Positions 35,815 through 44,403 of a stretch of 64,000 nucleotides of DNA are shown one piece after another. Numbering within the stretch: the first letter of the stretch is position 1; each line of letters begins with the position of its first letter. This stretch comes from Bog-473 sp963726135 (GTDB taxonomy: Bacteria; Actinomycetota; Acidimicrobiia; Acidimicrobiales; RAAP-2): positions 2,170,001-2,234,000 of the forward strand of contig CAVSBE010000008.1 in the NCBI GenBank assembly GCA_963726135.1, written 5' to 3'. The notes beneath the pieces are model-generated. The model was not told where the DNA came from. It saw only the letters and a program-made list of their open reading frames with translations, and made no database searches. Made by a program: the position numbers and the translations under genes.

Positions 35815-36267
35815 TCAGGCCGCCTCACCTGGGGTCGGGCGCGCCGCGCTGATACGCGTGATGGTCGACTCCGAGGTGCGGCTCGGCATGCCCGGCTGCA
35901 GCGTCTTGGGCGGACCCCAGGTCAGGGCGCCGTTCGAGATCAGGTAGACGAACGACACGAAGACCACGGCGGCGAACACGATGACCTCTATGAGGCCGAA
36001 CGTCGCGATCTGGTGGAACACGACCGCCCAGGGGTAGAGGAAGACGATCTCGATGTCGAAGATGATGAAGATCATGGAGACCAGGTAGAAGCGCACCGGG
36101 AAGCGTTGGGGCGGCTCGACGTTGGGGACGATGCCGCACTCGTAGGGGGCCAGCTTGGCCGCGGTGGGCTTCTTCCTCGGCGCGAGCATGGCCGACGAGA
36201 CGAGCGAGAAGACGGTGAAGGCGAGGCCGAGCAGCCCCAGGATGAGGATCGGGAGGTACTGGTCCAC
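35815..36267 (-). CDS. nuoA: NADH-quinone oxidoreductase subunit NuoA (first gene of nuoA-N)
   Basis: Three-helix membrane subunit of NDH-1. YECGIVPNVEPPQRFPVRFY near residue 42 and FDIEIVFLYPWAV near 69 are the conserved loop and helix. At 150 residues it is slightly long because of a Pro/Ser/Thr-rich cytoplasmic tail. The start is GTG 36265-36267, nine bases after the hexamer TAGAAA. It opens a 16-kb operon of 14 nuo genes in the canonical A-to-N order. Confidence 0.96.
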   Translation of the reverse strand: MDQYLPILILGLLGLAFTVFSLVSSAMLAPRKKPTAAKLAPYECGIVPNVEPPQRFPVRFYLVSMIFIIFDIEIVFLYPWAVVFHQIATFGLIEVIVFAAVVFVSFVYLISNGALTWGPPKTLQPGMPSRTSESTITRISAARPTPGEAA

Positions 36268-36276
36268 GGTGATCCG

Positions 36277-36282
36277 TTTCTA
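36277..36282 (-). promoter_or_regulatory. candidate -10 element of the nuo operon
   Basis: TAGAAA on the minus strand lies nine bases before the nuoA GTG, the same hexamer as upstream of ctaE. It is in the 87-bp space shared with the divergent GGR-like gene. No convincing -35 and no Rex-type operator were seen. Confidence 0.35.
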
Positions 36283-36342
36283 CCATGCGACCCCTTCGCC
36301 AGGCACATCCGCAGCGCTGGTCAGAGGCCCCGGCGGCGGACC

Positions 36343-36348
36343 TACGAT
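36343..36348 (+). promoter_or_regulatory. -10 element of the GGR-like gene, leaderless type
   Basis: TACGAT ends six bases before the GTG at 36355, so the transcript probably begins at the start codon. No ribosome-binding site is present. Confidence 0.5.
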
Positions 36349-36354
36349 GCTCCC

Positions 36355-38016
36355 GTGACCCCTCCCGACGAGACCCTCCCAGGCGACGCCCCGAAGGACT
36401 CGGCGAGGACGGCGAAGACCCCGGAGAAGACGCCGGCGAAGACCCCGGCGACGAAGCAGGCTGGGGCCAAGAAGGCGACGGCCACTCCCGCTGCCGCCAA
36501 GAAGACGACGACCAAGAAGACGACGACAAAGAAGGCAGCGACCACGAAAGGGTCGACCTCGAAGGCGGCGCCCACGAAGGCAGCGGCCAAGAAGGCGGCG
36601 GCCACGAAGTCGGCCGCCAAGAAGACGGCCTCTGCCATCCCTACCGGGGCGGAGGGGGCGGCCAAGGCACGCCGGCCGTCCCGCGGGACGGCGAAGAACG
36701 CGGCAGCACGGAGCCGGAGGTCCGAGCGCGTGCACGATGTGGTGGTCGTCGGCGCCGGACCGGCGGGTGCCTCGTGCGGTTACTGGCTGGCCGACGCCGG
36801 GTGGGACGTCGTGATGGTGGAGAAGAAGGAGTTCCCGCGGGAGAAGACCTGCGGCGACGGGCTCACGCCTCGGGCCGTGCGCCAGTTGGCCGACATGGGC
36901 CTCGAGGACGCCTTGGCGGGCTCGCACCGCCACACGGGCCTGCGCGCCTTCGGCTTCGGCCACTCCATTGAGATGCAGTGGCCCGAGCATCCGAACTTTC
37001 CCAACTACGGCTACACCATCACCCGCCACGACCTCGACGGTCTGGTGGCCGCCCGGGCCACTGACGCGGGGGCGACGCTGCTCCAGGGTACCGAGGTGGT
37101 GGCACCGATCGTCGACGAATCGGCTGCGCCGACAGCGCCCCTGCCGACCCTCGCCGGCGTCACCGTCAAGGAGAAGGGAACCGGTAGTTCCCGTGAGATC
37201 AGGGCCCGGTACGTCGTGGTGGCGGACGGGTCCAACTCCCGGCTGGGCCGGATGCTCGGCACCTCGAGGCGCCGTGACCTGCCGCTCGGCATGGCCCTGC
37301 GCGGCTATTACCGCTCGGAGCGACACGACGATCCCTTCATAGAGTCGCACCTCGACATCCGCGACGCGGAAGGCAACGTGGTGCCCGGGTACGGGTGGAT
37401 CTTCCCCATGGGCGACGGGCGGGTGAACGTGGGTGTCGGGCTGCTCTCGACCGAGCAGCGCTGGAAAGGCATGAACACGACGCGCCTCATGGACGCCTTC
37501 GTCGGCTACGCGCCGACGTCATGGGGTCTCAGCCCCGAGACAAGCCTTGGTCCGCCGGTCGGCGGCAAGCTGCCAATGGGGCTCTCGGTGGGCCCCCGTG
37601 CGGGTGGAAACGTGCTGATCGCCGGTGACGCAGTTGGGGTGATCAACCCCTTCAACGGCGAGGGGATCGCGTACGCGTACGAGACCGGGCGCCTGGCTGC
37701 CGGCGCGCTCGGCCACGCGTTGACCGGAGAGGGCACGTCGGCCCTGTCCGGTTACGACAGCGAGATCACTGCAGCCTACGGCCCGTATTACAAGGTGGCA
37801 CGGGCCTTCGTGCATCTCATCTCGAACCCTGAGGCGATGCGACTGTGCGTCGGCCTCGGCCTGCGCTCGGAGCTGCTCATGAACCAGCTGCTGCGCATCA
37901 TGGCGAACCTGATGCGGCCCGACAGCACCGGGCCGGCCGAGCTGGGCTTTCGGGCCATGGAGCTGGTGTCTCGCCTCCTCCCCGACGCTGACCGGCTCGA
38001 AAACTCAGCCGCCTGA
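36355..38016 (+). CDS. geranylgeranyl-reductase-family flavoprotein with Lys/Ala/Thr-rich H1-like N-terminal tail
   Basis: This FAD-dependent oxidoreductase (553 residues) is of the geranylgeranyl reductase family. The catalytic part starts near residue 125 with VVVVGAGPAGASCGYWLADA, followed by the family motif KTCGDGLTPRAVR, and contains IAGDAVGVINPFNGEGIAYA near 420. In actinobacteria this family includes MenJ, which saturates one isoprene unit of menaquinone; divergence from the nuo operon fits that role (inference). Residues 1-120 are unlike the family: repeated Lys/Ala/Thr/Pro with KKTTTKKTTTKK-type units, resembling histone H1 or AlgP tails. The start GTG 36355 sits six bases after TACGAT. 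An Asp/Gly-rich signal peptide is not seen. Confidence 0.87.
   Translation: MTPPDETLPGDAPKDSARTAKTPEKTPAKTPATKQAGAKKATATPAAAKKTTTKKTTTKKAATTKGSTSKAAPTKAAAKKAAATKSAAKKTASAIPTGAEGAAKARRPSRGTAKNAAARSRRSERVHDVVVVGAGPAGASCGYWLADAGWDVVMVEKKEFPREKTCGDGLTPRAVRQLADMGLEDALAGSHRHTGLRAFGFGHSIEMQWPEHPNFPNYGYTITRHDLDGLVAARATDAGATLLQGTEVVAPIVDESAAPTAPLPTLAGVTVKEKGTGSSREIRARYVVVADGSNSRLGRMLGTSRRRDLPLGMALRGYYRSERHDDPFIESHLDIRDAEGNVVPGYGWIFPMGDGRVNVGVGLLSTEQRWKGMNTTRLMDAFVGYAPTSWGLSPETSLGPPVGGKLPMGLSVGPRAGGNVLIAGDAVGVINPFNGEGIAYAYETGRLAAGALGHALTGEGTSALSGYDSEITAAYGPYYKVARAFVHLISNPEAMRLCVGLGLRSELLMNQLLRIMANLMRPDSTGPAELGFRAMELVSRLLPDADRLENSAA
36411..36656 (+). repeat. Lys/Ala/Thr-coding degenerate tandem repeat
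   Basis: This stretch is a run of AAG/ACG/GCG/GCC codons forming imperfect 9-15 bp repeats (AAGAAGACGACGACC-type units). It encodes the basic H1-like tail of the GGR-family protein. Such repeats change length easily between strains. Confidence 0.6.
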
Positions 38017-38164
38017 GGCCGGGTCCTCCTCCCCTGCGGCAAGGGGCCCACCTCGTTTCTGGGCTCTGAATGGATCGATCTATCCAGTCCCGACTTCAAA
38101 ATGGTATCCATCCCCCGCCTCATGAGCTTCAAGGTATCGATCCCCTGCCCGAGCCCCCATCGGG

Positions 38165-38926
38165 TCAGCGGGAGAGCTGCTTCGCCCCGCTGGCCACCTC
38201 GAGCAGCCAATCCGCCTCGGCGCCGCGAAAGCCCTCGCCGAGGCGCGCCGCGGCGGCAACGCGGATCCAGGCATCGAGGGTGTCGTCGCTGAGGCCGCGG
38301 TCGGCCCGGCCGATCCGGCGCACGGCACGCCGAAAGGTCACAAGTGGCTCGGTCGACCACTGTCCGAGCAGGACGAGCGTGCGGGCCAGGTCGGCCGCCG
38401 GCGGCCCCGCCGCGACGGTGAGCCAGTCGATGACGACCCAGCCTTCCGGTCCGACCAGGACATTGAGGGGATGGAAGTCGTAGTGGCAGACGCCGTGACG
38501 GCCGTCGTCGAGCTCGGTCAGCATCGACAGGAGCTCGGTGCGCAACGGCACGTCCGAGACGCTCGCCTCGATCTCGCCGCGCAGCCGCGGCAACAGGTCG
38601 GGAAGACCGCTGACCGCTCGTGTGTTCAGGTCCAGTTGCACGGCGGCGAAGTGCCGCGCCGGCTCGTCGGCCTCCAGCACGCTCGACCCGGTCAACACCT
38701 CCAGGAGTGAGGGACCGTCGACCCGGCTGAGCACGACGCCGCTGCGCCCGTCCACCGTCACGGTGCCGTGCGGGACAGCTACTGCGATCCCCGCCTCGGC
38801 TAATCCCTCGAGCACCGTCGCCTCGAAGACCGAGAGGCCGTTCCAGTCGGGCCGGTCGAGCTTGAGCACGAGGCCCTCGCCGTACGCGAAGACCTCAGCG
38901 GTGCGGCCCTCGGCCAGCAGTTCCAC
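38165..38926 (-). CDS. aminoglycoside/choline phosphotransferase-family kinase
   Basis: Protein-kinase-like small-molecule phosphotransferase, 253 residues. The catalytic loop HYDFHPLNVLVG carries the Asp and Asn, and VVIDWLTVAAGPPAADLART provides the metal-binding Asp. The N-terminal lobe has GEGLVLKLDRPDWNG with the ATP Lys. Substrate is unknown, and the family covers antibiotics, choline, sugars and others, so resistance should not be assumed. The start GTG 38924-38926 lies six bases after TACGCT, leaderless style. It is convergent with the GGR-like gene across about 150 bp without strong signals. Confidence 0.83.
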   Translation of the reverse strand: MELLAEGRTAEVFAYGEGLVLKLDRPDWNGLSVFEATVLEGLAEAGIAVAVPHGTVTVDGRSGVVLSRVDGPSLLEVLTGSSVLEADEPARHFAAVQLDLNTRAVSGLPDLLPRLRGEIEASVSDVPLRTELLSMLTELDDGRHGVCHYDFHPLNVLVGPEGWVVIDWLTVAAGPPAADLARTLVLLGQWSTEPLVTFRRAVRRIGRADRGLSDDTLDAWIRVAAAARLGEGFRGAEADWLLEVASGAKQLSR

Positions 38927-38932
38927 GCGGGG

Positions 38933-38938
38933 AGCGTA
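38933..38938 (-). promoter_or_regulatory. -10 element of the phosphotransferase gene, leaderless type
   Basis: TACGCT on the minus strand, six bases before the GTG start; the same hexamer and spacing class as the XRE regulator promoter at 53177. Confidence 0.4.
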
Positions 38939-38971
38939 ACAACGACCGCCTTCGATCCCGATGTGTGCGGC

Positions 38972-39451
38972 TCAGCGCTCCAAACGGTCGCGTAGCACGG
39001 CAGCCTCGGCCCGCAGCTCGGCGTCCCCGATGGCCGGGGTGACGGACACGTCGAATGCGTCGGACTCCAGGGGGATACCAGCCCGGGCGTCGTCGTGCGG
39101 TCGAGGCACCAGGTGCACGTGCAGGTGCGGCACGCCGTTGCCGAGGTGGAACCAATTCATCTTGGCCGGCTCGTACCGGTCCTCGAGCGCCCCTGCCACC
39201 CGCGCCACCTCCGACCAGAAGCCGGCTGCTTCCTCGGCAGACAACTCACCCGGCTCCGCGGCGTGCCGTCCCTTCCAGATCACATAGGCATAGCCGGTTC
39301 GGACGGGGTGGCGCCCCAGGTAGCCATCCGCCCATTCACCCTCGAACACCCGCACGCCATGGGGCGTCTCGTCGGCACCTCCCTCACACATGGGGCACGC
39401 TTCGCCTCGGCGCAGGGCGGCATAGTTCTGCGGCCACGTGTTCTCGGACAT
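38972..39451 (-). CDS. HIT-family nucleotide hydrolase/transferase
   Basis: Histidine-triad protein with the active-site motif HLHVHLVPRP near residue 115 of 159. The N-terminal CPMCEGGADE resembles a metal knuckle seen in some HIT proteins, and YAYVIWKGRHAAE is the substrate-binding strand. HIT enzymes hydrolyse or transfer nucleotidyl groups of AMP-lysine, Ap4A or similar molecules; the exact substrate is not predictable. I start at ATG 39449-39451 (a GTG one codon earlier is possible). It is a single gene between the phosphotransferase and the MFS exporter, all on the minus strand. Confidence 0.87.
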   Translation of the reverse strand: MSENTWPQNYAALRRGEACPMCEGGADETPHGVRVFEGEWADGYLGRHPVRTGYAYVIWKGRHAAEPGELSAEEAAGFWSEVARVAGALEDRYEPAKMNWFHLGNGVPHLHVHLVPRPHDDARAGIPLESDAFDVSVTPAIGDAELRAEAAVLRDRLER

Positions 39452-39536
39452 CACGCGTCAGTCTGCCAAGGTCGAGCCGGGTCGGCTCGTGGCGACAGGG
39501 CGGGCACTCGGAGTCTGCCCGGCCCGGCGGCCCTGC

Positions 39537-41153
39537 CTAGTGCTCTGACGCCGTTCCCGCGCCGGTCACCGGCGTTGTCAACCCGGCCGCCTCGTCCGAA
39601 GTGGCCGGCCCACTTCGCGGCCGGCCGGGGAGCAGGAACATGACGACGAGCGCGGCGGCGGCAACGACGACCGTCGCCACGGCCAGCCCGAGGTCCATCC
39701 CGGACACGAACCCGTGCCGCGCCGCCGCGGTAAGGGGGACGCCGTAGCGCGCCGGGAGATGGCCCGCCACGGCGAGCGCACCCCCGAGCGACCCCTCGAT
39801 CAGTGACGCGATGCTCGGTGGTACCGGCTGGTGAGCCAGCAGCGGGGCGATCGTGTCGTGGAATCGGATGTTGAGGGCCGTGCCGAGTACCGCCACTCCC
39901 AGCGCACCGCCGACCTGCATGGAGGTGTCACTGGTGGCCGAACCCACGCCGGCCTCCTGCCTGGGCAGGGAGCCCATGATCGACTCCGTCGACGGGGCGA
40001 GCGCGAGACCGACACCGAGGCCGATCAGCGCCAGGAAGGGCAACGCCTGGCGATACGTGTCGTGCACCGCCGTGCCGGCAAGGAGACCGGTACCGAGTGC
40101 AATGAGCAGCATGCCGCTCGCCACGACTGCCTTCGTCCCCAATCGCCGGACCAAGAAGATGGATGACGGCGCCGCAACGAGGATGACGAGGGCGAGCGGA
40201 CCGATCGCCAGCCCGGTCTGCAGCGGGCTGAAGCCGAGGAAGAACTGCAGGTACTGCGTCACAAGGAAGAACATGCCGAGCAGCGCGAACAGCACCATGG
40301 CGAGCGCGCCGATTGCGGCGCTGTAGCGCGGGTTGCGAAAGAAGCGCAACGGCAGCATCGGGTGGGCGCTGTGTCGCTCCCACACGACGAAGGCGACGAG
40401 GAAGATCGCTGAGGCGGCGAAGGCGCCCAAGATGAGCGGTGACGTCCACGTCCGGTTTGGTGCCTCGATGATCCCCCACAGCAGCAGGCCGAAGCCCGCG
40501 ATGGACAAGGCCGACCCCATGGGGTCCGACCTGCCGGCCGACGGGTTCTTCGAGTTCGGGACCAAGAAGACGGTGGCAACGAGCCCGACGGCGGCGATGG
40601 GCACGTTGATGAGAAAGACGGATCCCCACCAGTAGCGCACGAGGAGGAAACCGCCGAGGATCGGCCCGATGGCCACACCGAGGCCGGCGGTCCCCGACCA
40701 GATGCCGATGGCGGTGGCCCGCTCCCGGTCACCGGAAAAGGTGTTGGTGAGTATCGACAAGGTGCACGGCATCAGCGCGGCGGCCCCCACCCCCATGACC
40801 GCCCGAGCCGCGGTCAGCCGATCCGGAGTGCCAGAGAACGCCGCCAGGGCGGAACCCGCCCCGAAGACGACAAGACCTGCCATGAACACCCACTTGCGGC
40901 CGAGCCGGTCGCCGAGCGCGCCGAGCGTGAGCAACAGTCCCGCGAACACCACGGCGTAGGCGTCGACGATCCACTGCAGCTGGCTCGATGTCGCGTGCAG
41001 ATCCCGGACGATGGAGGGCAGCGCAACGTTCAAGATGGTGGTGTCGAGGCTGATGAGCAACAGCGTGACGCACAGGACTGAGAGGGTCGCCCATCGCCAG
41101 GCCCCGTGTGTCCGCGCCACTGCCCCCCTCAGCGGCGCAGTGGTGACATTCAC
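39537..41153 (-). CDS. MFS multidrug exporter, DHA2 (EmrB/QacA) family
   Basis: Major-facilitator drug:proton antiporter of the 14-helix DHA2 type, 538 residues. Motif D1 LDTTILNVALPSI lies in helix 1. Motif A LGDRLGRKWVFMAGL lies between helices 2 and 3, and motif C-like GLGVAIGPILGGFLL lies in helix 5. The start is GTG 41151-41153, overlapping the stop of the upstream membrane-anchored protein; the longer open frame upstream is not transporter-like. Substrate is unknown. The coupled partner, a secreted protein on a single anchor, may be part of the same export or envelope function. Confidence 0.9.
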   Translation of the reverse strand: MNVTTAPLRGAVARTHGAWRWATLSVLCVTLLLISLDTTILNVALPSIVRDLHATSSQLQWIVDAYAVVFAGLLLTLGALGDRLGRKWVFMAGLVVFGAGSALAAFSGTPDRLTAARAVMGVGAAALMPCTLSILTNTFSGDRERATAIGIWSGTAGLGVAIGPILGGFLLVRYWWGSVFLINVPIAAVGLVATVFLVPNSKNPSAGRSDPMGSALSIAGFGLLLWGIIEAPNRTWTSPLILGAFAASAIFLVAFVVWERHSAHPMLPLRFFRNPRYSAAIGALAMVLFALLGMFFLVTQYLQFFLGFSPLQTGLAIGPLALVILVAAPSSIFLVRRLGTKAVVASGMLLIALGTGLLAGTAVHDTYRQALPFLALIGLGVGLALAPSTESIMGSLPRQEAGVGSATSDTSMQVGGALGVAVLGTALNIRFHDTIAPLLAHQPVPPSIASLIEGSLGGALAVAGHLPARYGVPLTAAARHGFVSGMDLGLAVATVVVAAAALVVMFLLPGRPRSGPATSDEAAGLTTPVTGAGTASEH

Positions 41154-41977
41154 GCGTGCCCGACCAACGACGTCAGCGTGAAGACTCCGGATTGCGTGTA
41201 CGTCGAGCTCCCGAAGGGGGTGTCCGTCGTCACCTCGACGTCCTGACGCAGCCGGAGCGGCAGACCAGTGGCATCGTCGAGCCACACCTCGGCGCGCTCG
41301 GCGCCGCGCTGCGCGCCCGTGTCTGTGCGTTGCCGGAGGAACTCGGCGGCGCGCAGCGGGCGGCCGCCGACCGACAGCGTCGTGAGACCGACAAAGTGGT
41401 ACTTGCCTCGGCTGAGTGTCCTCCCCTTGACCGCAGTGTTGGTCCCGCTGCAGCTGCCCTCCCACCACTGGCCGGGTTCCGCCGCGGCCGGCAGCGACAT
41501 CGTGCGGGGTGTACACGAGAAGGTGCTGAGGTTCGTCTCGTTCAGCGGCCCGATCGCCCAGAGCTGCCACGTCTGACCACCGGCCTCCCAGGTGTCGCCG
41601 CCGTGGCGGCAGTACTGCCACGTCTGCCAGTGGTGCGAGCTGTAGTCGACCCGGAACGTCCAGCAGTTCGTCCCCTGCAGGGTCACCGTCCCCGGAATGG
41701 TGGGTCCTTCGCTCTGGGAGAGGGGCGGGAGCGTGAGGTGTTCGGTGCCCGATCCGGTGTACCGGTAGACGCCGAGGGCGGGCCGGGTGCCCGCCCTCCC
41801 CCCGCCCTGGTGACCCAGGCGCTGCTCGGCCTGCGCCATGCTCACCTGGTGCGCGCGGTTCGCGGTCAGCTCGACGACGGCCACCCCCGCCCCCAGGAGG
41901 ACGAGCAGGCCGCCCACGACCCAGGGCCACCGCCGTGGCCGATGCCGCCGCCCTCGCTCCTCTTGCCGCTGCTCCAC
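41150..41977 (-). CDS. membrane-anchored extracytoplasmic protein of unknown function
   Basis: A 275-residue protein with an Arg-rich N-terminus, one membrane helix (about residues 18-38, WPWVVGGLLVLLGAGVAVV) and an exported domain of about 230 residues. The domain is rich in Trp, Thr and Cys (GTNCWTFRVDYSSHHWQTW, TFSCTPRTM, WWEGSCSGTN), with cysteines that could form two disulfides outside the cell. It looks like a beta-rich lipid- or ligand-binding fold, but no family is recognised. It is translationally coupled (GTGA) to the MFS exporter. Start GTG 41975-41977. Confidence 0.7.
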   Translation of the reverse strand: MEQRQEERGRRHRPRRWPWVVGGLLVLLGAGVAVVELTANRAHQVSMAQAEQRLGHQGGGRAGTRPALGVYRYTGSGTEHLTLPPLSQSEGPTIPGTVTLQGTNCWTFRVDYSSHHWQTWQYCRHGGDTWEAGGQTWQLWAIGPLNETNLSTFSCTPRTMSLPAAAEPGQWWEGSCSGTNTAVKGRTLSRGKYHFVGLTTLSVGGRPLRAAEFLRQRTDTGAQRGAERAEVWLDDATGLPLRLRQDVEVTTDTPFGSSTYTQSGVFTLTSLVGHA

Positions 41978-42082
41978 CCCACCCAGTATCGGGAGCGAGG
42001 AGCAACCCCCCTAGGGCACATGGACCCAAGACCCCCGAAGAACTCCCTCGCTGCTCCGAGGACCAAGCGGTGCGATCCCGGG

Positions 42083-43387
42083 TCAGCCAAGCGCCCGGCT
42101 GACCTCGCCCGCCGCCCCTGCCGCTGCCTCGAGCACCCGGGCCAAGACGGCGTCGTCATGCGTCATGCCGGGGAACATCACCTCGTAGGGTCCGGGGGCG
42201 AGAGCCACGCCCCGCCGGAGCATGGCGTGGAAGAAGCGCCCGTAGGCGCCGTTGCCGGCGAGCGCTCGCGCCCCCACGTAGTCGGTCGGCGGGACGATCG
42301 GCGCTGCGTCCCCCGGGCCGATGAACAGGCCGACCAGCGGCCCGACCACCGGCACCGACGCCGCCAGGCCGGCCACGGAGAGCACCGACTCGAGGTCCTT
42401 GGCGAACACCGCGGCGCGGCCGCCCAGCGCCTCGTAGTCGGCCGCGCCGACCTCGCCGAGCACGGCCAGCCCCGCCGCGGTGGCGAGCGGGTTCCCCGAC
42501 AAGGTGCCGGCCTGGTACACCGGACCGGCCGGCGCCAGCTCGGCCATCAGGTCGCGGCCGCCGCCGAACGCACCGACAGGCAGCCCGCCGCCGATCACCT
42601 TGCCGAAGCACCACAGGTCGGGCGTCACGCCGGACCATCCGGTCGCGCCGGCCTCGCCCAGGCGGAAGCCGGTGATGACCTCGTCGAAAACCAGGAGGGC
42701 GCCGGCGGCATCGCATGCGGCGCGCAGTCCTTCGAGAAACCCGGGCGCCGGCGCGACCAGGTTCATGTTCGCCGCCACCGGCTCGACGATGACACAGGCC
42801 ACCTGTTCGTCGAGGGCCGGCACCACGTTGTAGGGGACGACTTCGGTGTCGGCCACCGCGCCGACGGAGACTCCCACCGAGCCCGGGAGGCCGAGCATGG
42901 CCACGCCGCTGCCGCCACCGGCCAGCAATCCGTCGGAATGACCGTGATAGCAGCCATCGAACTTGACGACACGGTCGCGCCCCGTCGCACCGCGGGCGAG
43001 GCGCACTGCGCTCATCGCCGCCTCTGTCCCCGAGGACACCAGGCGCACCTGCTCGCAGCCGGGCACCCGCGCGCACATCGCCTCCGCCAGGAGGACCTCG
43101 CCGGGCGTCGGCGCGCCGAACGTCGTCCCGCGCGCCGCCGCCGCCGCAATGGCGGAGGTGACGGCCGGGTGCGCATGGCCGAGGAGCACCGCGCCGTAGG
43201 ACTGCACGAGGTCGATGTATTGGTTCCCCTCGACGTCGCGCACGTAGGGGCCCTCACCCGAGACGACGGTGTAGGGCGTGCCCCCCACCGAGGCGAACGA
43301 CCGCACGGGCGAGTCCACCCCGCCCGGGATGGCGCGCTCGGCCCGGGCGAACCACTCGGCGTTCGACGCCGAGGTCGCGTCAGCCAC
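42083..43387 (-). CDS. hemL: glutamate-1-semialdehyde 2,1-aminomutase HemL
   Basis: PLP enzyme that converts glutamate-1-semialdehyde to 5-aminolevulinate, the second step of the C5 haem pathway. GGVDSPVRSFASVGG near residue 22, FDGCYHGHSDGLL near 143, LVFDEVITGFR near 233 and the PLP lysine in CFGKVIGGGLPVGAF near 265 are all intact. At 434 residues it is full length. It starts at GTG 43385-43387, overlapping hemB by eight bases, and ends the rex-hem operon. Confidence 0.97.
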   Translation of the reverse strand: MADATSASNAEWFARAERAIPGGVDSPVRSFASVGGTPYTVVSGEGPYVRDVEGNQYIDLVQSYGAVLLGHAHPAVTSAIAAAAARGTTFGAPTPGEVLLAEAMCARVPGCEQVRLVSSGTEAAMSAVRLARGATGRDRVVKFDGCYHGHSDGLLAGGGSGVAMLGLPGSVGVSVGAVADTEVVPYNVVPALDEQVACVIVEPVAANMNLVAPAPGFLEGLRAACDAAGALLVFDEVITGFRLGEAGATGWSGVTPDLWCFGKVIGGGLPVGAFGGGRDLMAELAPAGPVYQAGTLSGNPLATAAGLAVLGEVGAADYEALGGRAAVFAKDLESVLSVAGLAASVPVVGPLVGLFIGPGDAAPIVPPTDYVGARALAGNGAYGRFFHAMLRRGVALAPGPYEVMFPGMTHDDAVLARVLEAAAGAAGEVSRALG

Positions 43388-44393
43388 CGAGCGCCTCGGC
43401 CACCTCTGCGGCGAAGTAGGTCAGGACGAAGTCGGCGCCAGCCCGCTTGAGCACGGTCAGCTGCTCCAAGGCCACCGCGGGCCCGTCGATCCAGCCTGCC
43501 GCTGCGGCAGCCTTGACCATGGCGAACTCGCCGCTCACGTGATAGGCGGCGAGCGGGACGTCCACGCGGCTGCGAGCTGCCGCGAGGACGTCGAGCGAGG
43601 TCATGGCGGGCTTGACCATGATCATGTCGGCGCCCTCACGCAGGTCGAGTGCGATCTCGGCCAGCGCCTCGCGCCCGTTGCGAGGGTCCTGCTGGTAGCC
43701 CCGGCGGTCACCGCCCCCGGCGATGGTGACGTCGACCGCGTTGCGGAAGGGCCCGTAGAGGGCGGAGGCGTACTTGGCGGCGTAGGCCAGGATGGCGGTC
43801 TGATCGTGGCCCGCCCCGTCCAGCGCGGCGCGGATCGCCCCCACCTGGCCGTCCATCATGCCGCTCGGCGCGACCACATCGGCCCCCGCTCCGGCCTGCG
43901 CGAGTGCGATCCGCTGGTAGAGCTCGAGCGTCTGGTCGTTGAGCACCTGGCCCGAGGGGGAGAGCACACCGCAGTGCCCGTGGTCCGTGTACTCGTCGAG
44001 ACAGAGGTCCGCCATGAGGACCAGCTCGTCTCCGACCGCGTCGCGCAACGCGCGCAGCGCCACCTGCACCACGCCCTCGGGATCCCAGGCCGCGCTCCCC
44101 TGCGCATCCTTGCGGGCGGGCACGCCGAACAGGATGAGACCGGGAATGCCGAGCGAGACCAGCCGTTTGGCCTCGACGACCACCGAGTCGACTGTGTGCT
44201 GCACCTCGCCGGGCATGGACGCGATGGGGGTTGGTTCCTTCGTCCCCTCGCGCACGAACAGGGGCGCCACGAGGTCGTCCACCCCAAGACGCGCCTCGGC
44301 CACCAGTCGCCGCAGCGCGGGCGTGCGGCGGAGCCGGCGGAGCCGGCGGGTGGCGAAGGCTGACGCGTCGGGCGTTGTGAGGGCCTCGGCCAT
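43380..44393 (-). CDS. hemB: porphobilinogen synthase HemB
   Basis: Delta-aminolevulinate dehydratase, condensing two ALA to porphobilinogen. The two catalytic lysines are in LAYAAKYASALYGPF and MIMVKPAMTSLD. The metal region DLCLDEYTDHGHCG is mixed: it keeps Cys at the first and third zinc positions but has Asp at the second, a pattern I associate with actinobacterial enzymes. I start at ATG 44391-44393, eleven bases after the cobA-hemD stop; a longer open frame adds ten residues. Its stop is inside hemL. Confidence 0.96.
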   Translation of the reverse strand: MAEALTTPDASAFATRRLRRLRRTPALRRLVAEARLGVDDLVAPLFVREGTKEPTPIASMPGEVQHTVDSVVVEAKRLVSLGIPGLILFGVPARKDAQGSAAWDPEGVVQVALRALRDAVGDELVLMADLCLDEYTDHGHCGVLSPSGQVLNDQTLELYQRIALAQAGAGADVVAPSGMMDGQVGAIRAALDGAGHDQTAILAYAAKYASALYGPFRNAVDVTIAGGGDRRGYQQDPRNGREALAEIALDLREGADMIMVKPAMTSLDVLAAARSRVDVPLAAYHVSGEFAMVKAAAAAGWIDGPAVALEQLTVLKRAGADFVLTYFAAEVAEALGG

Positions 44394-44403
44394 GGGCGCC
44401 AGC

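Noticed and set aside
36411..36656. Lys/Ala/Thr repeat as an assembly artefact
   Set aside because: The frame is kept throughout, the repeat is imperfect, and the leaderless promoter sits right before the start, so it looks like true coding sequence.
38029..38050. Short hairpin (CCCCT-loop-AGGGG) between convergent genes as a terminator
   Set aside because: The stem is only five pairs and no T-run follows, so support is too weak.
38165..38926. Phosphotransferase as an antibiotic-resistance gene
   Set aside because: The fold is shared by many housekeeping kinases and no resistance-specific residues or context are visible.
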